Shown: positions 1-8,327 of the stretch, one piece after another
Layout: every line of letters starts with the position of its first letter
Position numbering within the stretch: position 1 is the first letter of the stretch
Source of the DNA: Gammaproteobacteria bacterium UBA7310
GTDB taxonomy: Bacteria; Pseudomonadota; Gammaproteobacteria; Pseudomonadales; Ketobacteraceae
Reading direction: 5' to 3'
Length of the DNA: 64,000 nucleotides
Assembly: GCA_002471665.1 (NCBI GenBank)
Contig: DKQK01000029.1
Coordinates: 65,022 to 129,021, forward strand
Notes under the pieces: generated by a model
Databases searched by the model: none
What the model saw: only the letters and a program-made list of their open reading frames with translations
Told to the model about the DNA's origin: nothing
Translations under genes and position numbers: made by a program

Positions 1-159
1 CGGGAAGACAAGGTGGCACAGATGTACTCCGCGATTCAGACCGGTGCCTCGTTGGGCATGCAGACACTGGATCAATGCCTGGGCGACCTGGTGCGTAAGG
101 GTCATGTCAGCATCGAACTGGCACGGGAGAAAGCAAAGAACCCGGATGCTATCAAGTAA
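1..159 (+). CDS. pilT: PilT, twitching motility ATPase (C-terminal end only)
   Basis: The window opens inside a plus-strand reading frame that reads through to a TAA at 157-159, giving the last 52 residues of a protein. The tail (MYSAIQTGASLGMQTLDQ...) is the characteristic C-terminus of the type IV pilus retraction ATPase PilT, a cytoplasmic hexameric ATPase that depolymerises pilin. It sits 61 bases upstream of pilU, as in Pseudomonas. Everything N-terminal, including the Walker motifs, lies outside the window, so the call rests on the tail and the neighbour. Confidence 0.85.
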   Translation, partial: REDKVAQMYSAIQTGASLGMQTLDQCLGDLVRKGHVSIELAREKAKNPDAIK

Positions 160-220
160 TCCCGGCTGTTTTCGACAGCAAATCATGGTGCTTTGCTGTC
201 GGGCGATTTAAGAGGCAACT

Positions 221-1360
221 ATGGATTTTGAAGATCTACTCAAACTGATGGTGGAAAAAGGCGGCTCCGATTTGTTCATCACCGCCGGGGTTCCTCCATC
301 CATGAAAGTCAACGGTCGCATTGTTCCGGTGACCAAGACCGCGCTCAGCCCGGAAAAAACCCGGGAAACGGTGTTGGGGGTGATGAACGAAGCGCAACGC
401 AAAGAGTTCATCGAAACCCACGAGTGTAACTTTGCAATATCCGCTCGTGGTATCGGCCGGTTCCGGGTCAGTGCCTTTTACCAGCGCAATCTGGTGGGCA
501 TGGTGTTGCGTCGTATCGAAACCCGCATTCCCACCATTGATGAATTGAACCTGCCGTCGGTGGTCAAGGATCTGTCCATGACCAAGCGCGGCATCGTGAT
601 TTTCGTGGGGGCAACCGGTACCGGTAAGTCCACCTCGCTGGCCTCCATGATCGGGCATCGGAACAACAACTCCAAGGGCCACATCATCAGCATCGAGGAC
701 CCCATCGAATACATTCACCAGCATAAAGGTTGTATTGTTACCCAGCGTGAAGTGGGGCTGGATACGGAAAGTTTCGACATCGCCCTGAAGAACACCTTGC
801 GACAGGCACCGGATGTGATCATGATCGGCGAGATCCGCACCCGGGAAACCATGGAGTATGCGGTGGCATTCTCCGAAACCGGGCACCTGGTGCTGGCCAC
901 GTTGCACGCCAATAATGCCAACCAGGCCCTGGATCGCATCATTCACTTTTTCCCGGCGGATCGTCATTCCCAATTGTGGATGGACCTTTCACTGAACCTG
1001 CGGGCCATGGTGGCACAGCAGTTGATTCCCACTCCGGATGGCAAGAGCCGTCGCGCGGTAATCGAAGTATTGTTGAACACGCCCTTGATGGCGGATCACA
1101 TTCGCAAGGGTGAAGTGCATCTGTTGAAACCGCTGATGGCAAAATCCCGCGAGCTGGGTATGCAGACTTTCGACCAGGCGCTGTACGATCTATACAGTGC
1201 GGGCGAGATCACCTATGAGGATGCGCTGGCCCACGCGGATTCACCCAACGACTTGCGCTTGATGATCAAGCTCGGTTCGGAAAGCTCGGCGGATGCCCTG
1301 GACACCGCCACCAAAGGTCTCACACTGCAGGATGATGACGGCATGAAAGGTGGTTGGTAA
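221..1360 (+). CDS. pilU: PilU, PilT-dependent pilus retraction ATPase
   Basis: A 379-residue secretion-type ATPase. Walker A (GATGTGKST) lies near residues 130-138. The Asp/Glu and His boxes follow (VIMIGEIRTRETM and TLHANNANQALDRI, about residues 200-240). The length and the acidic C-terminal extension fit PilU rather than PilT. In this family PilU assists PilT in retracting type IV pili against load at the inner-membrane base of the machine. The ATG at 221 has an AGAGG Shine-Dalgarno a few bases upstream. Its stop TAA overlaps the ATG of the following chemoreceptor gene (TAATG), so the two are probably translationally coupled. Confidence 0.95.
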   Translation: MDFEDLLKLMVEKGGSDLFITAGVPPSMKVNGRIVPVTKTALSPEKTRETVLGVMNEAQRKEFIETHECNFAISARGIGRFRVSAFYQRNLVGMVLRRIETRIPTIDELNLPSVVKDLSMTKRGIVIFVGATGTGKSTSLASMIGHRNNNSKGHIISIEDPIEYIHQHKGCIVTQREVGLDTESFDIALKNTLRQAPDVIMIGEIRTRETMEYAVAFSETGHLVLATLHANNANQALDRIIHFFPADRHSQLWMDLSLNLRAMVAQQLIPTPDGKSRRAVIEVLLNTPLMADHIRKGEVHLLKPLMAKSRELGMQTFDQALYDLYSAGEITYEDALAHADSPNDLRLMIKLGSESSADALDTATKGLTLQDDDGMKGGW

Positions 1361-2850
1361 TGGACAGTTTGGCAGTAGACACCCGTAATGACCGTTTTAT
1401 ATTAATTGTGCTGGGGTTGAGCCTGGTGGTCAGCCTTGGGCTGGCTGGGTGGTACAGCACCTGGGCTGAGGCGCTGGTAATCGGCGGGCTTAGCTTTTTT
1501 GGCGCGTTTGCGGTGTACCAAATGATGCCGGGGTCATTGCTGTCCCGCATGACCAATGCTCTGGCCCTGATGATGATGGTGGCGCTGCACATTCATCAGG
1601 CCCACGGCATGATTGAAATGCATTTTGGCGTGTTCGTGGGGCTGGCGTTTTTGTTTGCCTATCGCGACTGGCGCCCTTTGTTGTTGGGTGCGGTGTTGAT
1701 CGCCCTGCATCACGTGAGCTTCAACCTGTTGCAGGAGCAGGGTGCTCCTGTGTGGGTGTTCGATAATGACCGGCTGGGTTGGAACATCGTGTTCATTCAT
1801 GCCATTTATGTGGTGGCCGAAACCGCTGCCCTGATCTGGTTGGCGCAAATCACCAGAGAAGAAGCCCGGGTCAGTCAGGAGGTCGTGCGCGTGGCACAAC
1901 AGGTCCACCTGGATGATCGCACCATGGATTTGAGTGTGCGTTGTGATGCGGCGGGCAGTGGCGTGCTTGAAGGCTTTAACAATATGCTGGCGAAGATCGA
2001 ACAACTGGTTAAAGACACCAAAGCGGTACTGACTGAATTGGTGCAGGTGGTGCAGCACTCCGCTGAGTCCAACCGCAAACTGGAATCGCTGTCGCGCGAT
2101 AAGATGGGTTTGTCTGAACAGATTGCGGTGGCCATGGACCAGTTGACCCAGTCGGTGGTGTCCATTTCGGAAAACACCCAGGAAACCTCCCGCAATACGG
2201 ATCAGGCGGTATCGGATAACCGACTGTGCCTGGAGAATGTGAATCTGACTCAACAATCGATCCGGGGTTTGTCCGGATCGCTGGTGGGCGCAGGCACCAA
2301 AATTGAAACCCTGGCGGAAAATTGTCGAGCCATCAGTGCCGTGGTGGATGTGATTCAGAGTATTGCAGAACAGACCAATCTGTTGGCGCTCAATGCGGCC
2401 ATCGAGGCTGCGCGGGCCGGAGAGCAGGGCCGTGGCTTTGCGGTGGTGGCCGATGAAGTGCGGGCGCTGGCTTCACGCACCTACGATTCCACCAAGGAAA
2501 TTAATAACCTGATTGTCAACCTGCAGTCCGGCAGCGAGGATGCAGTGGGAGCAATGACCGGTTGTCAGCACAAGGTGAAAGAAACCGAACGTTACAGCAC
2601 GGAAGTGGTGGAGCGCCTCAGTGAGATCAATACCGGTCTGGAAGGTGTTAACGGTATGATTCAGCAAATTGCCGCTGCCGTAGAGGAACAGTCTGCGGTG
2701 AGTCGCGATGTGGCGGAGAATGTCAATCACATCAAGCAGGCATCACAGGATGTGACGTCTCATTCCAGTGACGGGTTGCATGAAGTGCAGCGTGCAGAGC
2801 AGTTGGTGTCTGAGCTGAACGGCAAGTTGGCGGGCTTTCGGGTTGGTTAG
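1360..2850 (+). CDS. methyl-accepting chemotaxis protein with His-rich multi-pass membrane sensor
   Basis: 496 residues from the ATG that overlaps the pilU stop; a TTG six bases earlier is less likely. The N-terminal ~165 residues form five or six membrane segments with almost no periplasmic domain and carry H77, H79, H82, H88, H117, H118 and H147. A linker follows, then a classic MCP signalling domain with the hairpin tip EQTNLLALNAAIEAARAGEQ at about residues 335-354. It should signal to a CheA/ChpA-type kinase. Its place beside pilTU and near the Pil-Chp genes suggests a link to twitching, which is inference. The ligand is unknown; the clustered intramembrane histidines could bind a metal or heme. 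Confidence 0.85.
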   Translation: MDSLAVDTRNDRFILIVLGLSLVVSLGLAGWYSTWAEALVIGGLSFFGAFAVYQMMPGSLLSRMTNALALMMMVALHIHQAHGMIEMHFGVFVGLAFLFAYRDWRPLLLGAVLIALHHVSFNLLQEQGAPVWVFDNDRLGWNIVFIHAIYVVAETAALIWLAQITREEARVSQEVVRVAQQVHLDDRTMDLSVRCDAAGSGVLEGFNNMLAKIEQLVKDTKAVLTELVQVVQHSAESNRKLESLSRDKMGLSEQIAVAMDQLTQSVVSISENTQETSRNTDQAVSDNRLCLENVNLTQQSIRGLSGSLVGAGTKIETLAENCRAISAVVDVIQSIAEQTNLLALNAAIEAARAGEQGRGFAVVADEVRALASRTYDSTKEINNLIVNLQSGSEDAVGAMTGCQHKVKETERYSTEVVERLSEINTGLEGVNGMIQQIAAAVEEQSAVSRDVAENVNHIKQASQDVTSHSSDGLHEVQRAEQLVSELNGKLAGFRVG

Positions 2851-3428
2851 TGGATAGCAATCAGCGTCGAACCTTGCTCAAGGCCAGCGTGTTTTTCGTG
2901 ACTTGGGTGCTGCTGCTGGGTGGCGCCTACTGGTATTTTCTGGTCAAGCCGAAACAATGGTTTGATGCCCAGATGCAACAGCCTCCGGTGCTGGCCGATA
3001 TGGCGCAGCAAACTGCGTTGCGTACCTTGCTGCGTCAACGTTTCCCTGAGTTAGAGGATGGTCGATCCTGGTTTGTTCGTTTTAAGCAGGATGATTGCGG
3101 CTGCGAGCGGTTTGTTGAATTGTATCACCAGCGCTTTACGGCCGAGGCGAATCCGGCGCAGATGCAGGTTGTGGCCGTGGACCTGGCCGCGGGTGGGTTT
3201 GGGGCCGCAGATCGCAGATTGCTGGCACAATGGATTCCCGCAACCCCTTCTGTCGTTCTGTTCAATCCGCGCGGACAGATTCAGTATTTCGGCCCCTATC
3301 ACCAGGATGGTATCTGCAATGCAGAGAACAGTTACCTGGAGCCGGTGCTGCAGGCCTTGCGGTCCGGGCAGGAGCTGACGGTATTGAATACGCTGGTATT
3401 CGGCTGCTTCTGCAGTACAACCCGATAG
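2850..3428 (+). CDS. membrane-anchored thioredoxin-like protein (DUF6436-type)
   Basis: A 192-residue protein starting at GTG 2850, which overlaps the last base of the MCP stop. One N-terminal membrane helix (about residues 11-30) is followed by a periplasmic domain with a thioredoxin-like pattern. This includes an FKQDDCGCERF motif (a C-x-C in place of C-x-x-C), a later TPSVVLFNPRGQ strand and a C-terminal FGCFC. I recognise the family only as the DUF6436 type; a redox or disulfide role is inferred from fold and cysteines. The overlap indicates cotranscription with pilU and the chemoreceptor. It converges on pyrC' with 22 bases between the stop codons. Confidence 0.65.
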   Translation: MDSNQRRTLLKASVFFVTWVLLLGGAYWYFLVKPKQWFDAQMQQPPVLADMAQQTALRTLLRQRFPELEDGRSWFVRFKQDDCGCERFVELYHQRFTAEANPAQMQVVAVDLAAGGFGAADRRLLAQWIPATPSVVLFNPRGQIQYFGPYHQDGICNAENSYLEPVLQALRSGQELTVLNTLVFGCFCSTTR

Positions 3429-3450
3429 GGGCCGTGCTGTTAATCGCGGA

Positions 3451-4758
3451 TTATGCCTGCCGAAAGCTGACGGTGCCGTCCCGCAAGGTCAAGGTTACCC
3501 GGCCCTGTAATGTGCGTCCGATAAAGGGCGTATTCTTGCCCGCGGAATAAACGCTATCGGTGGTCAGTGTCCAGCGTTGGTTGGGGTCGAACACGCACAA
3601 GTTGGCGTTGCTGCCGATACCCAGGTGGCCGGCATCCAGCCCGATCAGGAGCGCCGGGTTCATGGCAATGCGTTGCACCCATTCGGATTCGGTGAGCACG
3701 CCCTGGTGCACCAATTCATAACTCAACGGCAAGTAGTGGGAAAACGCCGAGATGCCCGCTTCGGTATTGGGGAACGGCTCAGCCTTGGCCGCGGCTTCGT
3801 GGGGTTGGTGGTCGGAACACAGAATGGATATCACCCCGGACTTCACCCCATCGATCAGCGCCTGTCGGTCGGTACCGGTGCGCGCCGGCGGCTGCACATG
3901 GAAGTGGCTGTTGAAGCCATCGATCATGTTGTCTGTGAGATAGAGCTGATGCACGGCCACGTCGGCGGTTACCGGCAGACCCTTGGCCTGGGCGTTGGCA
4001 ATCAGCTCCACGCTGCGGGCGCAGGAGATCTGGCCAAAGTGGGCCTTAACACCGGTTTGCTCCACCAACAGCAGGTCCCGGCTCAGGGCGATGGTTTCCG
4101 CACATTCCGGAATGCCCGGTAAGCCCAGGCGGGTGGCGGTGGGGCCGGCGTGCATTCCTCCGCGGGGGCTGATGGACTGATCCTCACTTTGGAAAAACAC
4201 GATCAGATCGAAGGTGCTGGCGTATTCCAGGCAACGTAACCACACCTGGCTGTCTTTCACCGGGCGCCGCAGTTGCGAGACACCAATGCAGCCGGCCTCG
4301 CGCAGGGCATGCATTTCCGACAGGTGTTGCCCTTCCAGCCCGTGGGTGAGTGCACCGATCGGCATAACGTGGGCGTAACCGGATTGATAGGCCCGCTCCT
4401 GAATCAGCGCCGCCACCGCCCGGGTATCAATGATCGGGGTCGTATCCGGCGGGCAGCAGAGGTGGGTGATACCGGCCGCTGCCGCGGCATGGGTTTCCGA
4501 ATGAATATTGCCTTTCTGCGACTGGCCCGGTTCCCGCATGCGGGCGCAGAGGTCAACCGCACCGGGGATGATCAGCATGCCCTTGGCATCGTATTCCAGA
4601 TCCGCTTTGAAGCCCACCGGGGATTCACCGATGCTGGCGATCACGCCGTCGGCAATGTAAATGTCCGCCTTTTGGTTCAGTACCTGACTGGGATCAATTA
4701 CCCGGCCATTGCGAATGACAATGCGCTGATTGAAATGGGGGCGGGAGAAATCAATCAC
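3451..4758 (-). CDS. pyrC': PyrC', inactive dihydroorotase homologue that partners PyrB
   Basis: 435 residues with the amidohydrolase fold of type I dihydroorotases. The metal-binding H-x-H of active enzymes is lost: where active enzymes read D-x-H-x-H-x-R-E-P-G, this protein reads DLCARMREPG. It is therefore very likely non-catalytic, like the Pseudomonas PyrC' subunit that assembles with PyrB into a dodecameric aspartate transcarbamoylase and is needed for PyrB activity. Its start overlaps pyrB by four bases (ATGA), which supports a stoichiometric complex. A functional dihydroorotase must be encoded elsewhere in the genome. Confidence 0.9.
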   Translation of the reverse strand: MIDFSRPHFNQRIVIRNGRVIDPSQVLNQKADIYIADGVIASIGESPVGFKADLEYDAKGMLIIPGAVDLCARMREPGQSQKGNIHSETHAAAAAGITHLCCPPDTTPIIDTRAVAALIQERAYQSGYAHVMPIGALTHGLEGQHLSEMHALREAGCIGVSQLRRPVKDSQVWLRCLEYASTFDLIVFFQSEDQSISPRGGMHAGPTATRLGLPGIPECAETIALSRDLLLVEQTGVKAHFGQISCARSVELIANAQAKGLPVTADVAVHQLYLTDNMIDGFNSHFHVQPPARTGTDRQALIDGVKSGVISILCSDHQPHEAAAKAEPFPNTEAGISAFSHYLPLSYELVHQGVLTESEWVQRIAMNPALLIGLDAGHLGIGSNANLCVFDPNQRWTLTTDSVYSAGKNTPFIGRTLQGRVTLTLRDGTVSFRQA

Positions 4759-5765
4759 GGGGCGCCCTCCCCATCGGTGAGCGCATTCTGGGACTCGGTC
4801 TGCCCGCTCATGGCCATGGACAGCACCGCCATGCGCACGGCGATGCCGTAATTTACCTGCTGCAGAATCACTGAACGATCACAATCGGCCACCGCCGATT
4901 CGATTTCCACCCCGCGATTGATGGGGCCGGGATGCATGACGATGGCATCGGGTTTGGCGAACGCCAGCTTTTCCATGGTGAGGCCATACAGGCGATAGAA
5001 TTCCGCTTCGCTGGGCAGCAGTGCCGACTGCATGCGTTCTTTCTGCAGCCGCAGCATGATCACCACATCCACATCCTGCAGGCCTTTCGCCATGTCGTAG
5101 TAGATTCTGGCGCCCAGGCTGTCAAAATCCGAGGGGATCAGGGTTTTGGGTCCAATCACCCGGACTTCGCCCACATTCAGGCCACGCAGGGCATGGACCT
5201 GGGACCGGGCCACCCGGGAATGCAGCACGTCGCCCACAATGGCCACGTTGAGATTGGTAAAATCCCCTTTGTGGCGGCGTATGGTGTACATATCCAGCAT
5301 GGCCTGAGTGGGGTGGGCATGGCGGCCATCGCCGGCATTGATCACCGCCACCGTAGGGGTGACGTGTTCGGCAATAAAATGGGGCGCGCCGCTGGCTTCG
5401 TGGCGCACCACAAACATGTCGCTGTCCATGGCCTCCAGATTCCACAGCATGTCCATCAGGGATTCGCCCTTGGAGGTGGCGGAGGTGCTGATGTTGATGT
5501 TGAGTACATCGGCGGATAAGCGCTTGGCCGCCAGTTCGAAGGTGGTGCGGGTGCGGGTGCTGGCTTCGAAAAACAGATTGACCACGGTTTTGCCGCGCAG
5601 CAAGGGGACTTTTTTCACCGCCTGTTTGCCCACACTGACGAAGGAGTCAGCAGTGTCGAGAATCTCGGTTAACAGGGCGGTGCTCAATCCTTCGGTCGTC
5701 AGAAAGTGTCGCAACTGACCGTTCTCGTTCAGCTGCAATTGATGTGGCGGTGTCGTTGGCGTCAT
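4755..5765 (-). CDS. pyrB: aspartate carbamoyltransferase catalytic subunit
   Basis: 336 residues. It joins carbamoyl phosphate to aspartate, the first committed step of pyrimidine synthesis, in the cytoplasm. Visible motifs are the carbamoyl-phosphate site ASTRTRTTFE (about residues 69-78), AHPTQ and MHPGPINRG. An N-terminal extension of about 20 residues (TPTTPPHQLQLNENGQ) is typical of the class A Pseudomonas-type enzyme, where this segment carries nucleotide regulation. It overlaps pyrR upstream and pyrC' downstream by four bases each. No pyrI regulatory subunit is present, consistent with the PyrB-PyrC' type. Confidence 0.97.
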   Translation of the reverse strand: MTPTTPPHQLQLNENGQLRHFLTTEGLSTALLTEILDTADSFVSVGKQAVKKVPLLRGKTVVNLFFEASTRTRTTFELAAKRLSADVLNINISTSATSKGESLMDMLWNLEAMDSDMFVVRHEASGAPHFIAEHVTPTVAVINAGDGRHAHPTQAMLDMYTIRRHKGDFTNLNVAIVGDVLHSRVARSQVHALRGLNVGEVRVIGPKTLIPSDFDSLGARIYYDMAKGLQDVDVVIMLRLQKERMQSALLPSEAEFYRLYGLTMEKLAFAKPDAIVMHPGPINRGVEIESAVADCDRSVILQQVNYGIAVRMAVLSMAMSGQTESQNALTDGEGAP

Positions 5766-6268
5766 GCTTTGGGTTCGATCAGAGTCAGGGTCAGCGGCTC
5801 AGGGCCGCTTAATTTTATCCTTTGTTTGGGGTCTAAATCCATTCTTATACCCCAAACATCCGGCTGAATGGGCAATTCCCGTCGCTGCAGGTCCACCAAG
5901 GCCACCAACGACACGCAGGCGGGGCGGCCGTAATCAAACAATTCGTTGAGGGCGGCGCGGATGGTGCGGCCGCTCATGATCACATCGTCCACCAGAATGA
6001 TGTGCTGGCCTTCCACATTGAATGGCAGGTTGGAGGGTTTCACCTGCGGATGCAACCCCTTACCTTGAAAGTCATCCCGGTAAAACGAAATGTCCATCAA
6101 CCCCAACGCCTGTTTCAGGCCCAGCGTTTTGTGCAGTTCCTTGGCCAGCCAGGCGCCACCGGTGTGGATACCCACCATGGCGGGTTCCTGTTTGCGCTTG
6201 CCGAGCAGGGTGCGGGTGATGTCGCTGGCCATGGTGTCCAGCAGAGGTGCCACTTGCGGCATGGTCAT
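5762..6268 (-). CDS. pyrR: PyrR, bifunctional pyr regulator / uracil phosphoribosyltransferase
   Basis: 168 residues from the ATG at 6268. I chose this start because it sits in an ATGA overlap with the ruvX stop and has GGAAG seven bases upstream; a GTG ten codons earlier has no such support. The phosphoribosyltransferase PRPP loop VDDVIMSGRTIRAAL is intact (about residues 92-106). In Gram-positive bacteria PyrR attenuates pyr transcription by binding RNA. In pseudomonads a PyrR homologue next to pyrB has been linked to pyr regulation. I do not see an obvious anti-terminator structure in front of pyrB, because the genes overlap. Confidence 0.9.
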   Translation of the reverse strand: MTMPQVAPLLDTMASDITRTLLGKRKQEPAMVGIHTGGAWLAKELHKTLGLKQALGLMDISFYRDDFQGKGLHPQVKPSNLPFNVEGQHIILVDDVIMSGRTIRAALNELFDYGRPACVSLVALVDLQRRELPIQPDVWGIRMDLDPKQRIKLSGPEPLTLTLIEPKA

Positions 6269-6738
6269 GGGGAAACTTCCTTCAATAATTGCGGCCACTG
6301 TTCCGTGAACCAGGATTGCAGGATAAGGCTTGCGGCGATACTGTCAACCAGGCTGTCCTTGCGCTTGGCTGAGCCCGGCTCCCTTGATGGCTGCCGTTGG
6401 TACTCGCGGGCCTCGAACGACGTCAGGCGCTCATCCATGGAGAACCAGGGCAAACCAAAGCGCCCCTGCAGGCGCTGGCCGAATTTGCGGGCCCGTTGCG
6501 TCAGCTCAAATTCTGAGCCATCCATTTGCACCGGCACCCCCACCACGAACGCGTCCGGTTGCCATTCGGTGATCAGTGCCGCTACCTGCTGCCAGTCCGG
6601 CTGTCCGTCACGGGCGCGCAGTTCCGGCAGAGCCTGGGCAGAACCGGTGATCGACTGGCCCACAGCCACCCCTATTTTCTGGGTGCCGAAATCAAATGCC
6701 ATGATGCTGACCTGAGGTGAGCTGGGGAATTTTGCCAT
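6265..6738 (-). CDS. ruvX: RuvX/YqgF, pre-16S rRNA nuclease
   Basis: 157 residues of RNase H-like (YqgF) fold. The N-terminal catalytic segment MAFDFGTQKIGVAVG supplies the first acidic residue, PDAFVVGVPVQMDGS the middle motif and DSIAASLIL the C-terminal Asp; FSMDERLTSFEA is also typical. The enzyme finishes maturation of the 16S rRNA 5' end in E. coli. It lies 17 bases after algH and overlaps pyrR by four bases, an order shared with Pseudomonas. Confidence 0.95.
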   Translation of the reverse strand: MAKFPSSPQVSIMAFDFGTQKIGVAVGQSITGSAQALPELRARDGQPDWQQVAALITEWQPDAFVVGVPVQMDGSEFELTQRARKFGQRLQGRFGLPWFSMDERLTSFEAREYQRQPSREPGSAKRKDSLVDSIAASLILQSWFTEQWPQLLKEVSP

Positions 6739-6755
6739 CGTATCTGACTGCCGGA

Positions 6756-7328
6756 TCAGGCGTGACCGATTTGGTCGGAAAGCAGGTTGAGATCGATGCC
6801 CAGCAGGTTGGCGGCGGCTTGCCAGCGCTGCTCATAGGGGGTGGAGAACATGATGTCGGGGTCGGCTTTTACGCTGAGCCAGGCGTTTTGGGCCATTTCC
6901 TCATCCAGTTGGCCGGCACTCCAGCCCGCGTAGCCGAGCGCGATCAAGGTGTCCTTCGGGCCTTCGTTGTGGGCGATGGCCATCAGGATATCGCGGGAGC
7001 TGGTCAGGCACAGGTCGCCGTGCACCACCTGGCTGTTTTCCCATTGCTCCGGATCCGAGCGGTGCAGCACAAAGCCACGCTCCATCTGGACCGGGCCGCC
7101 ACACATCACCGGTATGTCGTTGTAGCCGTCGTCGTAACTGTCGATGTTCAGGTGGGACAGAATGTCGCCCACCATCAGATCCATGGGCCGGTTCACGACA
7201 ATACCCATGGCCCCTTCCTCATTGTGCTCACAGATGTAAGTGATGGAATGAGCAAAGTTGGGATCGGCCATGGATGGCATGGCGATCAGAAAGTGGTTCT
7301 TCAGGTTGGTGGGCTTGGTTTCAGTCAT
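6756..7328 (-). CDS. algH: AlgH/YqgE family protein (UPF0301)
   Basis: 190 residues beginning MTETKPTNLKNHFLIAMPSM, with the family blocks DPNFAHSITYICEHNEEGAMGIVVNRP, PVMCGGPVQMERGFVLH and LIALGYAGWSAGQLDEEM. The family is widespread beside ruvX. AlgH was named for an effect on alginate expression in Pseudomonas, but its biochemical role is not established. Cytoplasmic, with no signal peptide. The gene lies between tonB and ruvX in the minus-strand block. Confidence 0.92.
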   Translation of the reverse strand: MTETKPTNLKNHFLIAMPSMADPNFAHSITYICEHNEEGAMGIVVNRPMDLMVGDILSHLNIDSYDDGYNDIPVMCGGPVQMERGFVLHRSDPEQWENSQVVHGDLCLTSSRDILMAIAHNEGPKDTLIALGYAGWSAGQLDEEMAQNAWLSVKADPDIMFSTPYEQRWQAAANLLGIDLNLLSDQIGHA

Positions 7329-7384
7329 CTATTCAGTATTGGGGGTTCAGCCGAGGGGTTCAAGTGAATTTTTTGGAATGACCA

Positions 7385-7412
7385 GTCCGGGTTTTAGCAG
7401 GTTGACCCGGAC
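7385..7412 (-). other. hairpin between tonB and algH
   Basis: Inverted repeat with 8-base arms GTCCGGGT (7385-7392) and ACCCGGAC (7405-7412) in the 90-base gap between the tonB stop and the algH start. There is no strong U-run after it on the minus strand, so it may be a partial terminator or an mRNA processing/stability element rather than a full stop. Confidence 0.45.
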
Positions 7413-7418
7413 CGGAAA

Positions 7419-8309
7419 TCAGAAGGACGATAGAAAATCACCTTTACCGAAGCGCCAGGTGCGGATGATTTCCAGAATATCGGTGTCTTGCTTGATTTCC
7501 GGGGGAAACACCGAGAACGGCGCGGCGATTCTGACGATTTCCATGGCGGCCTGATCCAGAATGCGGTGGCCCGAGCTTTTCAGGACCTTCATTTCACGCA
7601 GGGTACCGTCGGAGTTGATGGACACCAGCAAGCGCAATTCCCCGTGAATTCGACGTTTCTTGGCCTCGTTGGGGTAGTTCAGGTTGCCCAGGTATTCGAT
7701 CTTGCGGCGCCAGGACTCCAGGTAGGCCGCATCCGCCGCCCGTTTGGTGCTGGCTGAGGTCAGCACCCGTTTCTTGGGGCGCTTGGCGTAGGCTTGCCGC
7801 TTTTCTTCCAGGGCCGCTTCGTAGCTTGCCATTTCAATCTGGCGATTGAGGTTGGCCAGCATCTCCTCCTTGGAGATTTTCACCTGCCGGTCCAGGTCAC
7901 TGGTGGGGGTTTTGATGGTTTTCTGTTCGGTTTGCCCAGTGCTGCTGAGCTGTGTGGAGGTGGTGGGCTGCACCGGCTTCTGGCTGGCTTCCTGCGGCAG
8001 GGGTTTTACATCACGGATCACGGCATCATCAAAACTGGCCACCTGATCGGTGGTGGGTTTCAGCTTTTCCGCTTCCGTACCGCTGCCCACCTGATTGGAT
8101 TGAGCCAGAAAATCCGCCTCCTCCGGCTCTTCATCCGAGTGGTGTTGGGCCAGAATGACCTCCAGGGAGGTGGCCGCAGGCAGTTGATCAGGCAGCCCGA
8201 TGTGCACACCAAACAGCAGAATCAGGTGCAGCACCAGCGCCAGAAACAGCGTAAAGGTAAAACGGTCCGTCGCGGAAACGACGGGTTGTTCGGCAACAGC
8301 AGCCATCAT
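7419..8309 (-). CDS. tonB: energy transducer TonB (TonB3-like)
   Basis: 296 residues. One N-terminal inner-membrane helix (about residues 16-38) leads into a long charged periplasmic linker without the usual Pro-Glu/Pro-Lys repeats. The C-terminal TonB domain (about 205-296: NYPNEAKKRRIHGELRLLV ... IIRTWRFGKG) is intact. TonB couples the ExbBD proton motor to outer-membrane receptors. No exbBD is adjacent. The position between algH and gshB, just before pilG, matches Pseudomonas tonB3, which affects twitching motility and pilus assembly. Two ATGs in tandem (8309 and 8306) could serve as start. Confidence 0.9.
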   Translation of the reverse strand: MMAAVAEQPVVSATDRFTFTLFLALVLHLILLFGVHIGLPDQLPAATSLEVILAQHHSDEEPEEADFLAQSNQVGSGTEAEKLKPTTDQVASFDDAVIRDVKPLPQEASQKPVQPTTSTQLSSTGQTEQKTIKTPTSDLDRQVKISKEEMLANLNRQIEMASYEAALEEKRQAYAKRPKKRVLTSASTKRAADAAYLESWRRKIEYLGNLNYPNEAKKRRIHGELRLLVSINSDGTLREMKVLKSSGHRILDQAAMEIVRIAAPFSVFPPEIKQDTDILEIIRTWRFGKGDFLSSF

Positions 8310-8327
8310 TATTGTGCGTTACTCAAC

